A DNA stretch of 64,000 nt from Pagrus major (GCF_040436345.1 NC_133223.1:20158613-20222612); one strand, 5' to 3'. Positions 1 through 13,508 are shown, counted from the first letter of the stretch. Program-made: numbers and translations. The notes: generated by a model not told the origin, from the letters alone.

Positions 1-123
1 AGCCAGCCTCAGAAACAAAACAAAGAACCGTCCCGCGGTCCCAGAATAATTTAAGAGTCGCGCTGAAAGTACATTTAAAGTGCAGAAACGTGTTTTCCGT
101 GTGGATAAAGTGCTTCAACTCAC

Positions 124-144
124 CTCTAAAAAGAAAGTATCCAT
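124..144 (-). other. possible first coding exon of a minus-strand gene leaving the window
   Basis: On the minus strand an ATG at 144-142 with an A-rich context opens seven codons (MDTFFLE) that end in a good donor, GAG|GTGAGT. If real, this is the 5' end of a gene continuing off the left edge. No downstream exon is visible and no family can be named from seven residues, so this is only a hint. Confidence 0.15.
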
Positions 145-625
145 TTTTTTAAGCAGCGGCCGACCTCACGTCCCTTTGTAGTCTGAGTTCAGGGTACCAC
201 AGCTGAGGAGGAGAGGAAGCTGCTGTACTCCCAAATGATTTCCATCCGCTTCCTTCAGATAAAGTAAAAGAAAAAACCTCTTCTTTCAGACTCAGAAACG
301 AGTCATTTTTGCAGTCCTGTTTTCTTTCACTTCAGAGGAGTTTGTTCAGTGTCCCGGTGCAGGCTGTGTGCCGCTTGTGTTTCTGCTGTCTAGTCATTTC
401 AATGGACCCGGCACATTATGCAGGGAGGCGGAGCCTGCAGCGGCCCAGACCTCCCTCAGCATACGCCCTCTTTGTGTCCACTGCTACAAAGGCTTTAATG
501 CTTTTAAAGGATGTGCACCTCCCAGAGAAGAGATATTAACACAGGAATACATATACAAAGGGAGCAATTGCTGCCAAATGACAGATACCAAGTAAATTGC
601 TTCAGCACACTGAATTCACTCCCAT

Positions 626-642
626 GTATATATATCTATATC

Positions 643-682
<40 letters not shown>

Positions 683-690
683 TGTGTGTG
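626..690. repeat. TA/TG microsatellite
   Basis: A short run of TATATC units passes into an uninterrupted TG run with one TTTG interruption near the end. Cys-Val repeat frames across it are artefacts. Confidence 0.95.
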
Positions 691-1156
691 CCAGACGGAC
701 GTAAGAATAATTTTGACTTCCTCCTTTGGGAGAAATAAAGTGAGAAGGAAGAGGAAGAGGCACATCAGAGGAGGGGAGACTGTTTACAAAGTGATGTGGG
801 TCTCAGGATATGTGCAGTCTGATTTTTTTTTTATGTGAAGGGAAGTGGTAAATGCTATGTAATGCATGCATTTTGTGCTAAAGTCTGAAATGACCAGGTT
901 TTGTGCTTCAATAGATGAAAAACTGGCTCTGAAATGAATCCGGCACTGGAGTAAATTAATTTGCCAAGTGCTCGAAGGGAGCGTTGGAGGAAATTGATCA
1001 AATAAATTGACTCGAGCAAAAAAAGAAATCATCTTAGACTGTGTTTTACTTGGGTTCTTGTAGCCTAAAGCTAATTTAATTAAGAAATGATAAAATACAT
1101 TTGAGTTAATTATTTTCTTAAAAGGATTTTGGGGAAGGACACCTTTCCTGAATTTA

Positions 1157-1158
<2 letters not shown>

Positions 1159-1243
<85 letters not shown>
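1159..1243. repeat. (AT)n microsatellite
   Basis: About 42 perfect AT dinucleotides. It creates an Ile-Tyr repeat frame on the minus strand that should not be annotated as a protein. Confidence 0.97.
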
Positions 1244-1246
<3 letters not shown>

Positions 1247-4200
1247 AAAGTATCAGCAAAAACCTCAGTTTTATTAGCTGGGCTATACTGTCCTAATCGA
1301 TACCAGTAGCCGAGATCATTCACTCCCATGTCCTTGCTAACACAAAATGTTCATTTAGTATCAATGATTAAAGAAAATACATTTGTAATTATATTAGTAT
1401 TGATACTTCCTTTAGTAGTTATTTTTTCTCGCTTCTTAGATAATAATTGCCTGTACTCCATGTGAAAGTAGAGTAAAGAGTAGAGAAAGTGCAGACACAA
1501 CAGTCACCAGATTTAATCATACTGGTTGTCTTTTAAGCTTTATGCAATCAATTCCAATAAACGAGACAAGAGGAAAAACCCTGACTGTTTAATCTGCGAC
1601 CTTATGCCAGTAAGATCAGCCAGTCTTGACCTGTGGATAACAGTGGAAAGACACACACAAGTTAATCTATACGCTACAGTCCTGGCAAATTGTGTTGTGT
1701 CTGTTATGTAATCAGTGTTGACTGTGTGGCAGCTAATATACTGTAGTGACATGGACGAATGTTTTACTCTGAATGTCATTTAATGTTGTTCGAAGCTCCC
1801 AAATCCAGCTCCTGGTGACTTTTTTTTTTTTACATGTTGTTCGCCCATCTCGCATTGTTTAAAAACAGAAAGGCCATAAAGTGTTGTGGGTTTTTTTCCT
1901 TTTTTCTTTGAAGCCAGTTTATCTTCTTTTATTTCTGGATTTTGTCGGGCTTCTCAGATCTTTGGTTTGGTTGGTGTCAAGTTAAATGTGATGCAGTTTT
2001 GTGGATGTATCAAAATAGTTAGTATGTTAACACTAGAGTGCTCTTTTCATGCAACAGTAATGTAAAGTAACTTTACTGGCATTAAGGGATGATTTTTTTA
2101 TTAATACAGCCCAAATATGTCGAAAGGAATGCACATTTTATCTCATTTCTCCCCCTAACCCCCTAACCCTAACCCCCCCATATAAAAATGTATAATGTAT
2201 CATTGTTTTTGTCCATATGAGAGTGGAAAAGTTTAATGAAGTGAGTCAGTAATTCCTGATCAGAAGGTTAGGAGCAGCTTTAATAAGAACAACATGATCA
2301 TTGTTTGTTCCTGTAAAGACTTTCTGTGACTCATACTTGAACAATCCTGTTGCCAATCTCAAAGCTTGTTTACAACTCAGGGACTTTTTGGCTGTGGCAG
2401 TTCTGACACGGACAAACTCACCTGGTTCTCCACCGACAGACCTCCAGCTGCTCTGATTCTCCGCAATGCTACACAGATTAATCATTATATGTTTGTTATG
2501 TCACTGCAATGCAGATAGTAACTAACTCACTGCAGGTTTCCCTTGTTTTTCTGGATAAGTGTTCCTTTTTTAAAATCAGTGCTTTCCTGACCTTTATGGT
2601 AAAACCGATATATGGGGGAAGTTCAGACCTGGTATTAAAATCCATCACATCACATGTGGACAGCTTCAAAGCCAGTCAATTCACACCTGGCATCAACATG
2701 TGTCTCAAGTGACCACCTGTAATCGGATCTCATCACCCTGCTTCATGCAAATAAATATGTACATCACTAGAACAAACGGATATGATGTTTTTTGCTCAAA
2801 GAAAGAAATATTTTCATACATAACATTTGCCGAATTGGTAAGAAGGCCCAAACAGTTAAGAGTTTTTTGTGGACAGTGTTTCACAAAATTTGTAGTTTCT
2901 CATAACTCTACAACTCACAAAATTGAGCATTTCTTTAAGGAAGTCTGGCGCCTGTCTCCACAGGCATCAAAGCAGGTACCTATATTGGTTAATGTTTACT
3001 GTATTTGTAAAATTTGACATGTTTACCGTCAGTGAGATGTTGTCCTCTCTCATATCTGCTAAATGTTGGGGGGTAAGACACACTTCAGACACAGAAGCAG
3101 ACAGGAGACTAATAACAGACTAATAGAACGATGGATATGGAAAGAAGTTTCGGTATTTGTGAGGTGTTGACCTGACCGAAACTGGTGACAGATTAAGCTT
3201 TGTGCTGGAGCAGTCCACACCATGTCTCAGGTGATTTGACCCTAATCGTAAAATCAGAGAAGAATGCCAGCCGTGCCCTGCTGAGGATATTCAGCATTGC
3301 ACCGATTAAGCATTACCCATTACACATTTGCCAAAACCAAACAATAGTGAAAGCTCTTTATGTGAGTCACTAATTCAACCCCTCAATGTGACACTGTGGC
3401 GAGTTAGCAGGCAGGAAGAAAATGTAGAGCAAAGCTATTTTTCACTCTACCTGAGAGGACAAAGAGAGCAGGAACAAAACATCCATTTGGTCATCAAGAT
3501 CCCCAGAGGGCCGGAGGGGGGGAAGGGATGGGGTTCACTGTAAGACCTGCTGTTCTTCACTCCTGCAATGGTCTCAGTCAGTCAACATATGCTGGTTTGG
3601 TCCTTTGAGGGGAACAATCGTTCAGGTAAAGTGTGAGCAATGCTTGTGAGGTGTATTCTTGTTTTGAAGAGGATTCATAAAACATCGGTGGATGATCGCA
3701 GCAGGAAATTAGCCAAAAATACTTAAAAACTTGGCGTTTAGTGGGTTTTTTTAATTGTATAGTCAAATGAATCATTAACTTACACCACATATTACAGAAA
3801 TTTGGACCAAAATACTTTAAGATAGGGTCTGTGAGCCGAAATTCAACCATGATTGTAACAAATACTGTTATTCTCCTCTTGCATCTTGAGACATTATTGA
3901 ATTTTTCCTCTCATCTCAAGCCTTTAAACACATAGCTGTCAGTGTCAGGGAGGTAATTGGATCATGAGTGCACGTCAGTTTATTTCTGCATCAAAAGTTT
4001 TCAGTTGCACTTGAAAAAACAGATTGGTGACCCTCCATACCCAGGTAAGTACTGACGGAGATGCCAGGCTGACTCGAGACTGACACAATGATAAGCTGAG
4101 TGTCATGTCTTCAAGGCCCATACAAAAAGTTTCTGGTCAGACTGAAATTGAAAACCACGAGCAGATGTGTTTCATAATGGAGCACGGTTACCAGTCCTGC

Positions 4201-4304
4201 AGCTTACAAGAGTGCACAAGGCAACTCGAAGGTCTTGAATGAAAATATCAAGAGGCAGGAAGATGGATTGAGGATAAAGGGGAAGTATTCATGGTCCCAT
4301 ATTG

Positions 4305-4832
4305 TACAGAGTAAGATTTTTGATTATAAAGGATCTCTAGGTTATAAAAACACTGAAAGTATCAAAACGCTCAATCCATGAAGAAATGCACACAACTCGT
4401 AGTCAGAAACTGTGTCTTCAAACGAGCTGTCAAGACTGCCTGCTCAGGCCTGTGAGAGCTGACCAATCAGAGCAGACTGGGCTTTTCAGGGGGTGTCCCA
4501 ACATACACTGAAATGGAGCGTTCAGACAGAGGGGGAATAGCGATGCTGCTGCAGTGGACAGTATGAAAAAATTATGTGTTTTTTGTACATTAAGGCATGT
4601 AAACATTCTCTCACTGACACCCAAAATAAAAGCATGAACCTGAACATGATGTGGGACCTTTAAAAGATATATAATGAAAACAAAATGTTTCTTAAAGACT
4701 CTCCAGTGTTGCATTTAACTAGCTGACACCCATAATAAAAGCCTGCACCTGACCATAATATGGGACCTTTAAAACATATATAATGAAAACAAAATGTTTC
4801 TAAAAACTTCTCCAGTGTTACATTTAACAAGC
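4305..4832. mobile_element. fish-type interspersed repeat with a duplicated end
   Basis: The stretch carries sequence I recognise from a common interspersed fish repeat (a CCAATCAGAGCAGACTGGGC block, then ACATTAAGGCATGTAAACAT, then TGGGACCTTTAAA). Its right end is present twice as direct repeats of about 108 bases, 4615-4722 and 4724-4832, sharing TGACACCCA, ATAAAAGC, TGGGACCTTTAAAA and TATATAATGAAAAC blocks with scattered differences. No coding capacity is seen. The family name is not known to me. Confidence 0.55.
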
Positions 4833-5523
4833 TGTAAAGTGAAAAGCCTCGAGGCAGTTCACATACAGATCCACTGTGCAATCCATGCCCCCACTTCCTG
4901 CTCTTACAGCATGCGGTACATTTGTGGAAAGCCCTGTGGCTCCAGAAATGGTCTCTATAGCCATATACAGTGGCACCAACAGACAGAGCCAGAGCCAGTG
5001 ATATATGTATGGGAGTTTGGTTTTTTTATGGACTCAAGGAGCCAAGGTACCGATGGTAATGTGACCGTTTCAGATCAATATTCTGGCCCTATTATATAGA
5101 TGTCTGATTAAGCGTGAAAATAGAGCACGACATGTGAAGAATTGTGTATTTGGAGGGTTAATGGAGACCACTGGCAGACAAGACCTCAGGCAAAGTCATT
5201 CAGGTCGGGTGAAGGACCCTTTTGCAGCCTTGTGTCAAACAATGGGTAAGTCTGGCTTGAAAAACATGTGATGGAGGTCCCACTGACTGAGAGTGACTGT
5301 TTGATTAGTCTCTACACAGCCACAACCAGACCATGATAATCACTTAACTGGAGCTGGTTTGATTATGTAAAAAGCACCAATCCATGCATGACTGCTGGAA
5401 CCCCGACTGCCAGCTGAACAACAAGCACATACATTGATCTACACTCAGTTGTATCATGATGGTACCATCTGTTTTTTTATTATGATTTATGCTTCAAGTC
5501 AGTGGAAACACTTTCAAATTCAA

Positions 5524-6150
5524 CTAGAGTTGGATAGTAATGGATTACATGTAAGCTGGATATGAAAAAAACGTTGTTTAATTAGATAATAGTTCCATTT
5601 TCAAGGATTACTTGATTACATTTTGGATTATGTCTTCAAAATACTGCAAAAAGTGCTCCAAGTTAAGTACATTACCTTTGACATCCAGGTCCATGACTGT
5701 TTAGTTTTTCATGATAATTTATGGATAATGGAGTTTTTATTAAATGGAAAATGAACATTTTGAATAAGTGATCCTCTTGCTTTAACAGTAACAAGAGCAA
5801 AGTTATCCATGTTGTCCTTTGATTATAAAGCAGCAGCAACAAAAACCTGCACTAAAGAAACAGCATCCCACATGTTGTAGAAAACACCTACAGTACCTGA
5901 TGTTTGTGCCGGTGCTGTTTTTGGTAAAGGTAATTTGATTCGACTTGAATATGCAATAAGGATTTTATTTGCATTGAGATGTTTAAAGAGAGAATAAATA
6001 CTTGTGGATCTCCTCTTTTCCCCTCTGTGCCCTTTTTCTTGAGTTTAATGTGCAATATTTTCAATGTTCAGTGATTTTAAAGTCCAAAAGTATTCAGATT
6101 AGATTTTGTAATCCAATGGATTGAGTATTGAGTATTGCAAAGTAATCTTT
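5524..6150. mobile_element. non-autonomous repeat of the 'GTAATC/GATTACA' family
   Basis: The left end reads GTTGGATAGTAATGGATTAC and the right end carries TTTTGTAATCCAATGGATT and AAGTAATCTTT, roughly inverted relative to each other. Related sequence occurs at about 43987-44130 and 49045-49335. There is no open frame of note. It is inferred to be a non-autonomous DNA transposon. Confidence 0.45.
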
Positions 6151-7370
6151 CAGGCCTTGAATTCAACACAGTTCAAGTCCTGAAAATCAAGACATAGTTT
6201 CCAGTTATTTAGCTATAAATATTACACGACTGTGTTGCCAGACCCGTAAATGATGGTGAGTCATTATGTTTGGTTAACTAAAGACATCTGAAATATGTGA
6301 CTCTAACACAGTTCATTTCAAAACCTGATGACGGCAAGCTATTTTTTTGCAATATTGGAAATGCCATTATATCAATAACTGGGCTATGAATAAAAAAAAC
6401 CCACCCATATCAACACATACCTGATACCAGGAAAATATAGTAAAGTCAAGCAAATTTTATTCATATAGCGTAAAATCACCAATTTGGCTTTATAAACTGC
6501 ACATCAGACAACGTGAACTATTAGACACTTAGACAAACATACAGATAGAGCAACAGAAGAGGGACACACTTGCAAAAGATGTCATGCAGATGTTAATTTA
6601 GTAAATTAATTAATTAATTAATTTAGAAAGTCTAATTTAGTAGAATTATAATATGAAGAAACAGAGTGATAATATCGGTAAAAGTATAAATGACATTAAA
6701 GTAAATAATAAGTGTTGATCCATTCATACAAATGAGAGCAATGATGTAATGATTCCTTCTGTTGAATTTCACTAATGAAAATGATGTGGTCAGTGTTCAT
6801 TCATCCTTCAGGACAGCAGATTATTGGACACGCCCAGGGAACAAAGCAAACAAAGGAGGAGGGAGGGAGAGGGCATAAAATTGATTAAAACAAATGTAGT
6901 TTGGATAAGATGGATGGCAAGAGCAGTGAACATTGAGATAAAAATGGATCATCTAACAAAAACATTAAACAAAGGTGATTCAATCTTTATTGGATCACTC
7001 TCGCTGGCAGCATCACATTAATGTGTAAATATGGTCGATGACAAATCCTGGTGCCACATTTATTAAATCATGTGGCCGATCCTGGAACACCACCGAGCCA
7101 GCAGGTCTCCAATAGAGAGCATCACTCACACCTCTGTCAACAATCTGGGCTGTTTTTATGACGATGACGGGACAAAAATATTCTGTAAGTGGCAACGATT
7201 CACTGGATTCAATTGTAGGTGTTTTTGTCTGTGTTTTTCTCCATTAATTCATTAAACCTTTATTTATACTCAAGATATCATTGAGGGATGACCCTCGTCT
7301 GCAGTGACATTGAGGAAAATCAACAACAACAAAGAGATATACAGAAAAGGCAGTCCCACATGTCCCCATG
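6151..7370. other. intergenic, no gene recognised
   Basis: AT-rich sequence without a recognisable exon. Around 6440-6600 there is sequence resembling a fish LINE/SINE tail (TTTTATTCATATAGCG) and an ATTA-rich run at 6600-6625. Confidence 0.4.
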
Positions 7371-7386
7371 TGTATATATATATGTA

Positions 7387-7438
<52 letters not shown>

Positions 7439-7441
7439 CAT

Positions 7442-7517
<76 letters not shown>
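7371..7517. repeat. (TA)n/(TG)n microsatellite
   Basis: Two long TA blocks are separated by a TACATACATCC interruption, with a short TG run at the left. Ile-Tyr repeat frames on both strands are artefacts. Confidence 0.97.
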
Positions 7518-7564
7518 TTCTTTTTAGATAAATTGAAAATAAAGACAATTAAAATGTAAAATGA

Positions 7565-8045
7565 AATACAGTTATGTCAAACATGATAACATTAGTATGC
7601 TAACATGCTTACACTGACGATGCTAACATATTGGTGTTAAGCAGATATAATATTTACCATGTTGACCTTAACACTTGCAAATCACCACTAAACCCAAAGT
7701 ACAAGCTACAGCTAAGACTGATGGGAATGGTACTAGTTTTGCTGGTATTTGGCTATTAACTGAAATATTTGACAAAATTTTGACATGATGATGGTGTTAC
7801 ATGAAAAGTCACATAAATATCTGTACTACGTTTCATGGCAACTCATCCAGTAATTGTTGAGACATTTTACTCCGAACCACAAATGTCAACTGGCCTTAGC
7901 ATAAAAGAAAATTGTGATGAATCCTCTGGGGACCATGAATGTCTGTATAGAATTTGTGACAATCCATCTGATAGCTGTCAAGATTTGTCAGTCAGAGACA
8001 AAGTAGTAGACCGATTGATCGAGATTGTCACACTGCAGCTAAAGA
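7565..8045. mobile_element. common fish interspersed repeat
   Basis: Contains the recognisable string of blocks ATGCTAACATGCTTACACTG, GATGGGAATGGTACTAG, TTTCATGGCAACTCATCCAG and TAGTAGACCGATTGATCGA, in the order seen in a very frequent teleost repeat. I recognise the pattern but cannot name the family. The 95-residue frame over 7835-8122 lies inside it and is not a gene. Confidence 0.55.
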
Positions 8046-9600
8046 TAAATCTACAATTAAACTTGAGAAACATGTGGTTTGGTAGTCAACATGTTACTAA
8101 AAAAAGGAGGGGACAGAACTGAATGAAAGGCGTTCATCACCGAGATTAATTTTTAAAATAAGCCTCTCCATCAGCTATGATAGACCACATGGGTTCAGTG
8201 GAATTATCCCAGATTGAACAACATCTCACCACAAGCATTCCTCCTCAGACAGACTTGTACCCCAAACACATACCGTACCTTCCTTGAGGCTGAGGAATGA
8301 GGGCCAGCTCACACACTTCCCATGCTCCCCCGCACTGTCAACTTCCTGTTTGTTTATAAAGCTTCATGTTTCAATGCTCCCACAGTACGATTGCCTCCTA
8401 CTCCTTATATATGCATTCCTATCTGTGGCTTCATTGCTTTTAAGAGACCTGGAAAGGAACGCCAAGGATGCGCTGAACTGCTGAGTTATAAAATGCAAAC
8501 ATGCCGCTGGAGGTTATTGTTTATTGTTTAGTTTCTCAAAACAGCTTTTCTCTCAGAGTCCACGGTGTCAGCATCAGTGAGCCCAGCAGTGACTCAGTGG
8601 ACATTCAGAGCCTGAGAAAACAGAGAGGGTAAATTCCTCTCAGTATCCTGAACTCAGGACTGATACGGAGACCTGTGGGGAATTCTCCTCGTATGATTCA
8701 ACTGTGTGACTCACAGACAGCTCAGCACTTAGATTTCTCCTTATCTGTTACATCACTGATCACTGGGCTTTACCTTATATGTGCAGAATTGGCACAGAGA
8801 GTTATTGTTGTTGAGCAGGTAAACAAATCTCTTTGTTTAGCGAGATCATTTACTCAAGTTTAAGCAATGTACAATGCGAAAAGATGCTGAAATTGTTACC
8901 ACGTACTAATGCCAGCCATTTTATATGTGACCAAATAACTGCCTTTTTTTGTGTCTTTATTGGGGGCATTCTTGTGATAAAAATTGGGGCAGCAGGGCAG
9001 GTTGTTCATTAATCACCAGGTTTGTGTTTCGATTACCAACTTCTTTTGTCCACATGTAGAAGTGCCTCTGACCTCCACTATGGCCAAGTGAGAACTCTGT
9101 ATTACATCTCTGCCACCACAATATTTGAGTGTGTATGTGCACAATTTGGTATAAAAGCAATACAACATTTTCCAACTTATCCTCACACCTGAATGACTGA
9201 ATAGGTCGATTGCCAGTGACTCCCAAAACGAAAACTATCACCTTTCCCAAATCAACATGACCATTGCAGCGTATTAGCGACAGGCGTACCAGACCTTTGT
9301 CTTAAAAGTACTATACTCATGTAATTAAGGTACATATGTACGTAACTTAACTATGTTAGTAAGTTAAAATAACTCACAGTTGACTGTCCACCACAACCTC
9401 CTCCCTGTGTGGACTTGGTTGCTCTTTATACTACTTCATCTGACTTACTCCTTTGCTGCTGTAATAATTACTACAGCCACTAGAGGTTGCCATCTAACAG
9501 TAAACATAAATATGAGTTGCAATAAGCTACTTTCATAGTTGACCTATGGTTGTTTTTTCTAAATAGGATAGGCTGCATTTTTCATAGACCAAGTACTATT
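8046..9600. other. intergenic, no gene recognised
   Basis: No exon with consistent phase was found. The 8380-8500 stretch contains CCTTATATATGC, close to an SRF CArG box, and GCTTTTAAGAG, both compatible with a regulatory element but also with chance. Confidence 0.35.
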
Positions 9601-9602
9601 TC

Positions 9603-9823
9603 TCATTATGACGTCTATTATGTTGCAGAGATATCTGCTGAGGTTAGCATGCTAGCCAGCTAAATCCAATCCAAATCTCCTGTGCTAGCGCTGTTAACAC
9701 AAACACTCCTCTGGTGCAGCAATGGTAAGCAGTAGTTAGCTGTCACTCTCGTGATGCTATGCTGGATATTTTTTTTTGAGTATGACTTCAACTGCTGGCC
9801 TATTCTTACATATTGCACCTTTA
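9603..9823. mobile_element. truncated copy of the 'AAAGGTGCAATATG' element
   Basis: The right end, CTTACATATTGCACCTTTAA, and the internal block AGATATCTGCTGAGGTTAGC match the full element at 48943-50235. Only the right part is present here. Confidence 0.5.
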
Positions 9824-9989
9824 ATTTTAAGCCGTGTAAATTTGTGAAATGCCCCTTTAACATCAGCTGCTCCATATGAACTGTATTTCTAGGTGGTGGT
9901 GGGGGGATATGTGGAGATGAAGAGGGGAGCCGAATGCACCTGCTTCCACCAGAAACAACAAAAAGGGCTAATATCGGGGGTGGTAGAGC

Positions 9990-10930
9990 AGAGTGGATGC
10001 TTCAATCTAATTACAGACTCTGTGGAGATGACCTCATTGAGGTGACGCCCGACCCCAGGGTGAGGGTTTTCCTGTGTCTCCCATGATGTGAGGGGCAGGC
10101 CTCTCCAATTACTGTAGGCAGGTCTGCTCTGTACCTTTATGTGCTAATTAAATGGCTGACGATGGTATTTTGCAAGTCAAATAAAGAGATTTTAAACCCA
10201 GATGTAATGACGTAAGTGCAACCTGATCTCATCTGAGTGTCTGTGACTGCAGTAATGGGAGTAAAGCAGTCTCTCTGGTGTTTGTATTAGTCTGTCACTT
10301 CCTTTAGATTTCCACTCTTGTTTCTCGGTAAGTGGTGTTGTCCTCAGTGCATTAGTCACTGGTTTTCTCTGCGGCTTGAACATCAGTTTCTCTCAAACTC
10401 AGGGGCTTCAAAGATGGCACACTGACAAGCCATCCTCAGGCACTATTGCTTGTAACTAAATTACAAGCCCATGTATGTCGTTCCTCCTCTCATTCCCAAG
10501 ACAATTAACTGCGTCTGACAGTGGGCTAATGAGGCACAGAGCCAGACCTTTTTTTCTATCTGCTGTTGAGATCAGTTGCCATTAGCAATTGTGAGCACCC
10601 CCGTTTCAATCTTCTTAAAATGGAGATTGATGAATAAAGTGGCAGCGCAGGAAACAAGATTACTGTACAGACAGTCATTACTGCTGAGACTGGAAAAAAG
10701 AGTAAAAGCATCCTGAAAAGTGTGTGTACATAACCATGTGAACACAATGACAGGCCAGCAGGCATATGCAGGCGTTATTAGCCCGAATTACCAGGATTAA
10801 CTGCTTTGTGTTTACATGACAGACAGAGATAAACTGTTGTTCCCATTACGCACTACAGCATGAGCCACTTCACTCCCACTTAAGAGCTTTCTGCAACCAT
10901 AATGATGTGCAGGCCGGCAGCAAATGAGTT
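9990..10930. promoter_or_regulatory. candidate conserved noncoding elements
   Basis: Two stretches (about 10010-10190 and 10490-10920) look unlike the surrounding AT-rich repeats: balanced composition, no frames, and clusters of homeodomain-like cores such as GTGCTAATTAAATGGC and GCCATTAGCAATTGTG. This is the texture of vertebrate conserved enhancers. No alignment could be made, so conservation is inferred and not shown. Confidence 0.3.
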
Positions 10931-12061
10931 CTGGAAACAACTTAGATTTTTTTTTTTTTGAGTGTGTCAACATACTTGGAGGCTTTTTTTCCTTTTTTTT
11001 TCACTGGAAAAATGCAATTAAACAGACACAAAACAGACTTTCATGACTACTTCAGTGAAGAGTGAAAATATTAGCTTGTAATCGGTCCAGACTTTGAGAT
11101 ACCAACGCTTATCTGAAACATTTGTTGTACTTCGGGATCTGATGAATTCTGAGCATTTGGAGGTAAATTGAACATTTTATTTTATTAAAAATAAAGGTTT
11201 ATCGTTATATAATGATTCGAATTTGGTAGGCCCATTATTTGATTTGTCTTCCTTTAAAGACTATGAAATTGTCTCACCTTAGACAGGACCATAAACTGAC
11301 TGGTTCTCATCAAGGTATTGAAGCGCCATCTAGTGCTCCATTTAAGGACGTGACGTTATCACACCCATTCAATTGTTATTAGAAGAATAACTGCAAATGT
11401 ATGTATTATTACCATACCAGCATTGCCTCGCCACAAAATGATGTGTCAGTCACAGAATCCTGACATTTAAAGTCCACATTTATCTGAAAAAGAGTCACAA
11501 ACCTTTGATTAAATATTTGAGTTTTGTGACCAAAGGTTTATTTTTAACCATCATTCAAACAACATGAAAAGACAACGGCCTCAAAGCTGAGTCCTGCAGC
11601 TACAATAAAGCAAACCATTCCTGAACTGGCTGCTTTGTTATCTTGCCATGCCAAACACAATGGGAATTGTTCTCAACCTATATAATGCATAGGATGACAG
11701 CATGTTGTGACAGCATTTTATCATATGGCGACTCTCTTTTGTCTCAGCCAAAACAGTTATATACTTTTATTCTATCTTTATCATCTGCAGAAATGTGCTG
11801 GTACTTATATGTTGAGATATTTTAGATTTGTTTTATGTTTTCTAATAAAGATGAACAGTTAAGGCCACACAGTGGCATCTGGTGGTTAAACTATAAACAC
11901 ATTTTCCAAGTTTTAGTCTCATTTCATTAGCCTACTTCGAAGTGGACTCCAGCAAAATATTTATTTTTAAATCAATTCTCTTAATAATTTTATAACTGCT
12001 CACATTTACCAAAGGACTGGATTTTCAATGAAAAGTATTGTCTTCAATAGAGTCGACCAAA

Positions 12062-12402
12062 CAGTGGTTCTCAACCTTTTTCTCTAATGAGCCTCCACAA
12101 ACCAGTAAGATCAACTAAAGCTGGCTATCCCTTCATTGACACCACATGTCATGTCTAAATGTGTTCATCTGAATTAATTTTAAACTGTAATTTTTTTAAT
12201 ACGGTTTAGGCAAAATTTTGTTCAGTTTGGACATTTATCCACTACTCTAAGCTAACTATTTAACCTGTTTATGCTTTACTCAAATCAAACTATTTTAACC
12301 ATTTGTCAGTAATTTTTAGCTGTCTATTTCAGGCATTTATCTATTACTTTAAGGTATTTCAATAATTTATTCACTACTTTAGCTTTTTCACCAGCCTGTT
12401 TT

Positions 12403-12433
<31 letters not shown>

Positions 12434-13268
12434 GCCATTTAATGCTGGTCAACACTTTTAGCTAACTAGTCCATCTGCTTTTTTGCCATTAAGGCTAACT
12501 CTGGTCTATACTTTTAGCTAACAATTACAACTCATCACATCAATCTAACAATTTTATTGATAACTTTTAGCTTTCTATTTCAAGCATTTATCCATAACTT
12601 AAGCTTTTTCACCATTTAGCCTGATAATTTTAGTTTACTAGCCTATTCCAACTGCTTTTTTTTGTTGCCATTTAACGGTAGTCTACACTTTAAGCTAACT
12701 ATTCCAACTGCTTTTCTGCCATTTAGGCTAACGCTAGTCTAAACTTTTAGCTAAGTATTTAATCTTATCTATTTAAATAAATCTATTTTAACCATTTACC
12801 AATAACTTGAAGCCACTTAAGATTAGCCTAATTTCAGCCTTTTTTAATGATGAATTTGTTACTTTAGCTTTTTCACCATTTAGACGAATACTTGTGGGAG
12901 GAAGCTGGAGTACCTGGAGAAAACCCATGCAGGTACGGAGGGAACATGCAAACTCCACACAGAAAGGCCCAGGTCCTTCTTGCTGTGGGGCAACAGCGCT
13001 AACCAACTTCAACCATATTTTAGCTATTAATTTACCCAGTTGAGTATTGCTATTAAAAGTTAAATAAATGATTAAGATGCACTAAATAGATAACTAGCTA
13101 ACGTTAGCATTATTCTTGACTTTTAACTAACTTTTTTTTGTGTGTTACAGCTGACTCAGGAAGTCGAAATCGACACAAAATTTAACTGAGCTTCTCTTTA
13201 AAATAACTCTTGACAACTGCAGACGTACTCCCTGGGGCACAAGTACCCCTGGTTGTGAATCACTGCAG
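12062..13268. mobile_element. hAT-like non-autonomous element, about 1.2 kb
   Basis: The left end reads CAGTGGTTCTCAACCTTTTT and the right end CCCTGGTTGTGAATCACTGC, imperfect inverted repeats of about 15 bases. Inside are degenerate copies of a 60-110 base unit with TTTTAGCTAACTA and GCCATTTA blocks, a (TTG)n run at 12403-12433, and at 12885-13005 the block GGAACATGCAAACTCCACAC that is widespread in fish genomes. No transposase frame is seen, so it must be mobilised in trans or be dead. Confidence 0.55.
12403..12433. repeat. (TTG)n microsatellite
   Basis: About ten TTG units inside the larger repeat. Confidence 0.95.
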
Positions 13269-13508
13269 TAAGAGGGGGCATGCAGCCATACCTGCAATCC
13301 GACGGAGTTTAGGACCCTGCTGCCGCCCGACGAGTCACATGACGTGCTATAGAAGCGGACAGGACGCTGAGAACAACGTTCCTTCATCAGTCAACAACAG
13401 ACATGCCGAGCTGAAGGCGACGCAACAACAGACGTGAACTCATATCATTACAATACACATGAGTTATGATCTAGTTTTGGGTCCAGTCCTCGCAGGAAGG
13501 CAGCCGAC

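Larger units (their letters stand above)
145..4304. other. intergenic, no gene recognised
   Basis: No exon chain with matching phases was found on either strand. The stretch holds a TA/TG microsatellite (626-690), a long AT microsatellite (1159-1243), homopolymer T runs and a very short CCCTAA-like run at 2153-2178. Open frames here are short and of low complexity. Confidence 0.5.

Noticed and set aside
1159-1243. Long Ile-Tyr repeat proteins across the AT and TA microsatellites (also 7371-7517)
   Set aside because: Pure dinucleotide repeats are open in several frames on both strands; there is no exon context.
2153-2178. CCCCCTAACCCCCTAACCCTAACCCCCC resembling a telomere repeat
   Set aside because: Only three imperfect units; too short to be an interstitial telomere or fusion scar.
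7835-8122. 95-residue frame that looks protein-like
   Set aside because: It lies inside a common fish repeat and has no splice partners.
12788-13043. Open frames on both strands around 12.8-13.0 kb
   Set aside because: They lie in the hAT-like element, over the widespread GGAACATGCAAACTCC fish repeat block.
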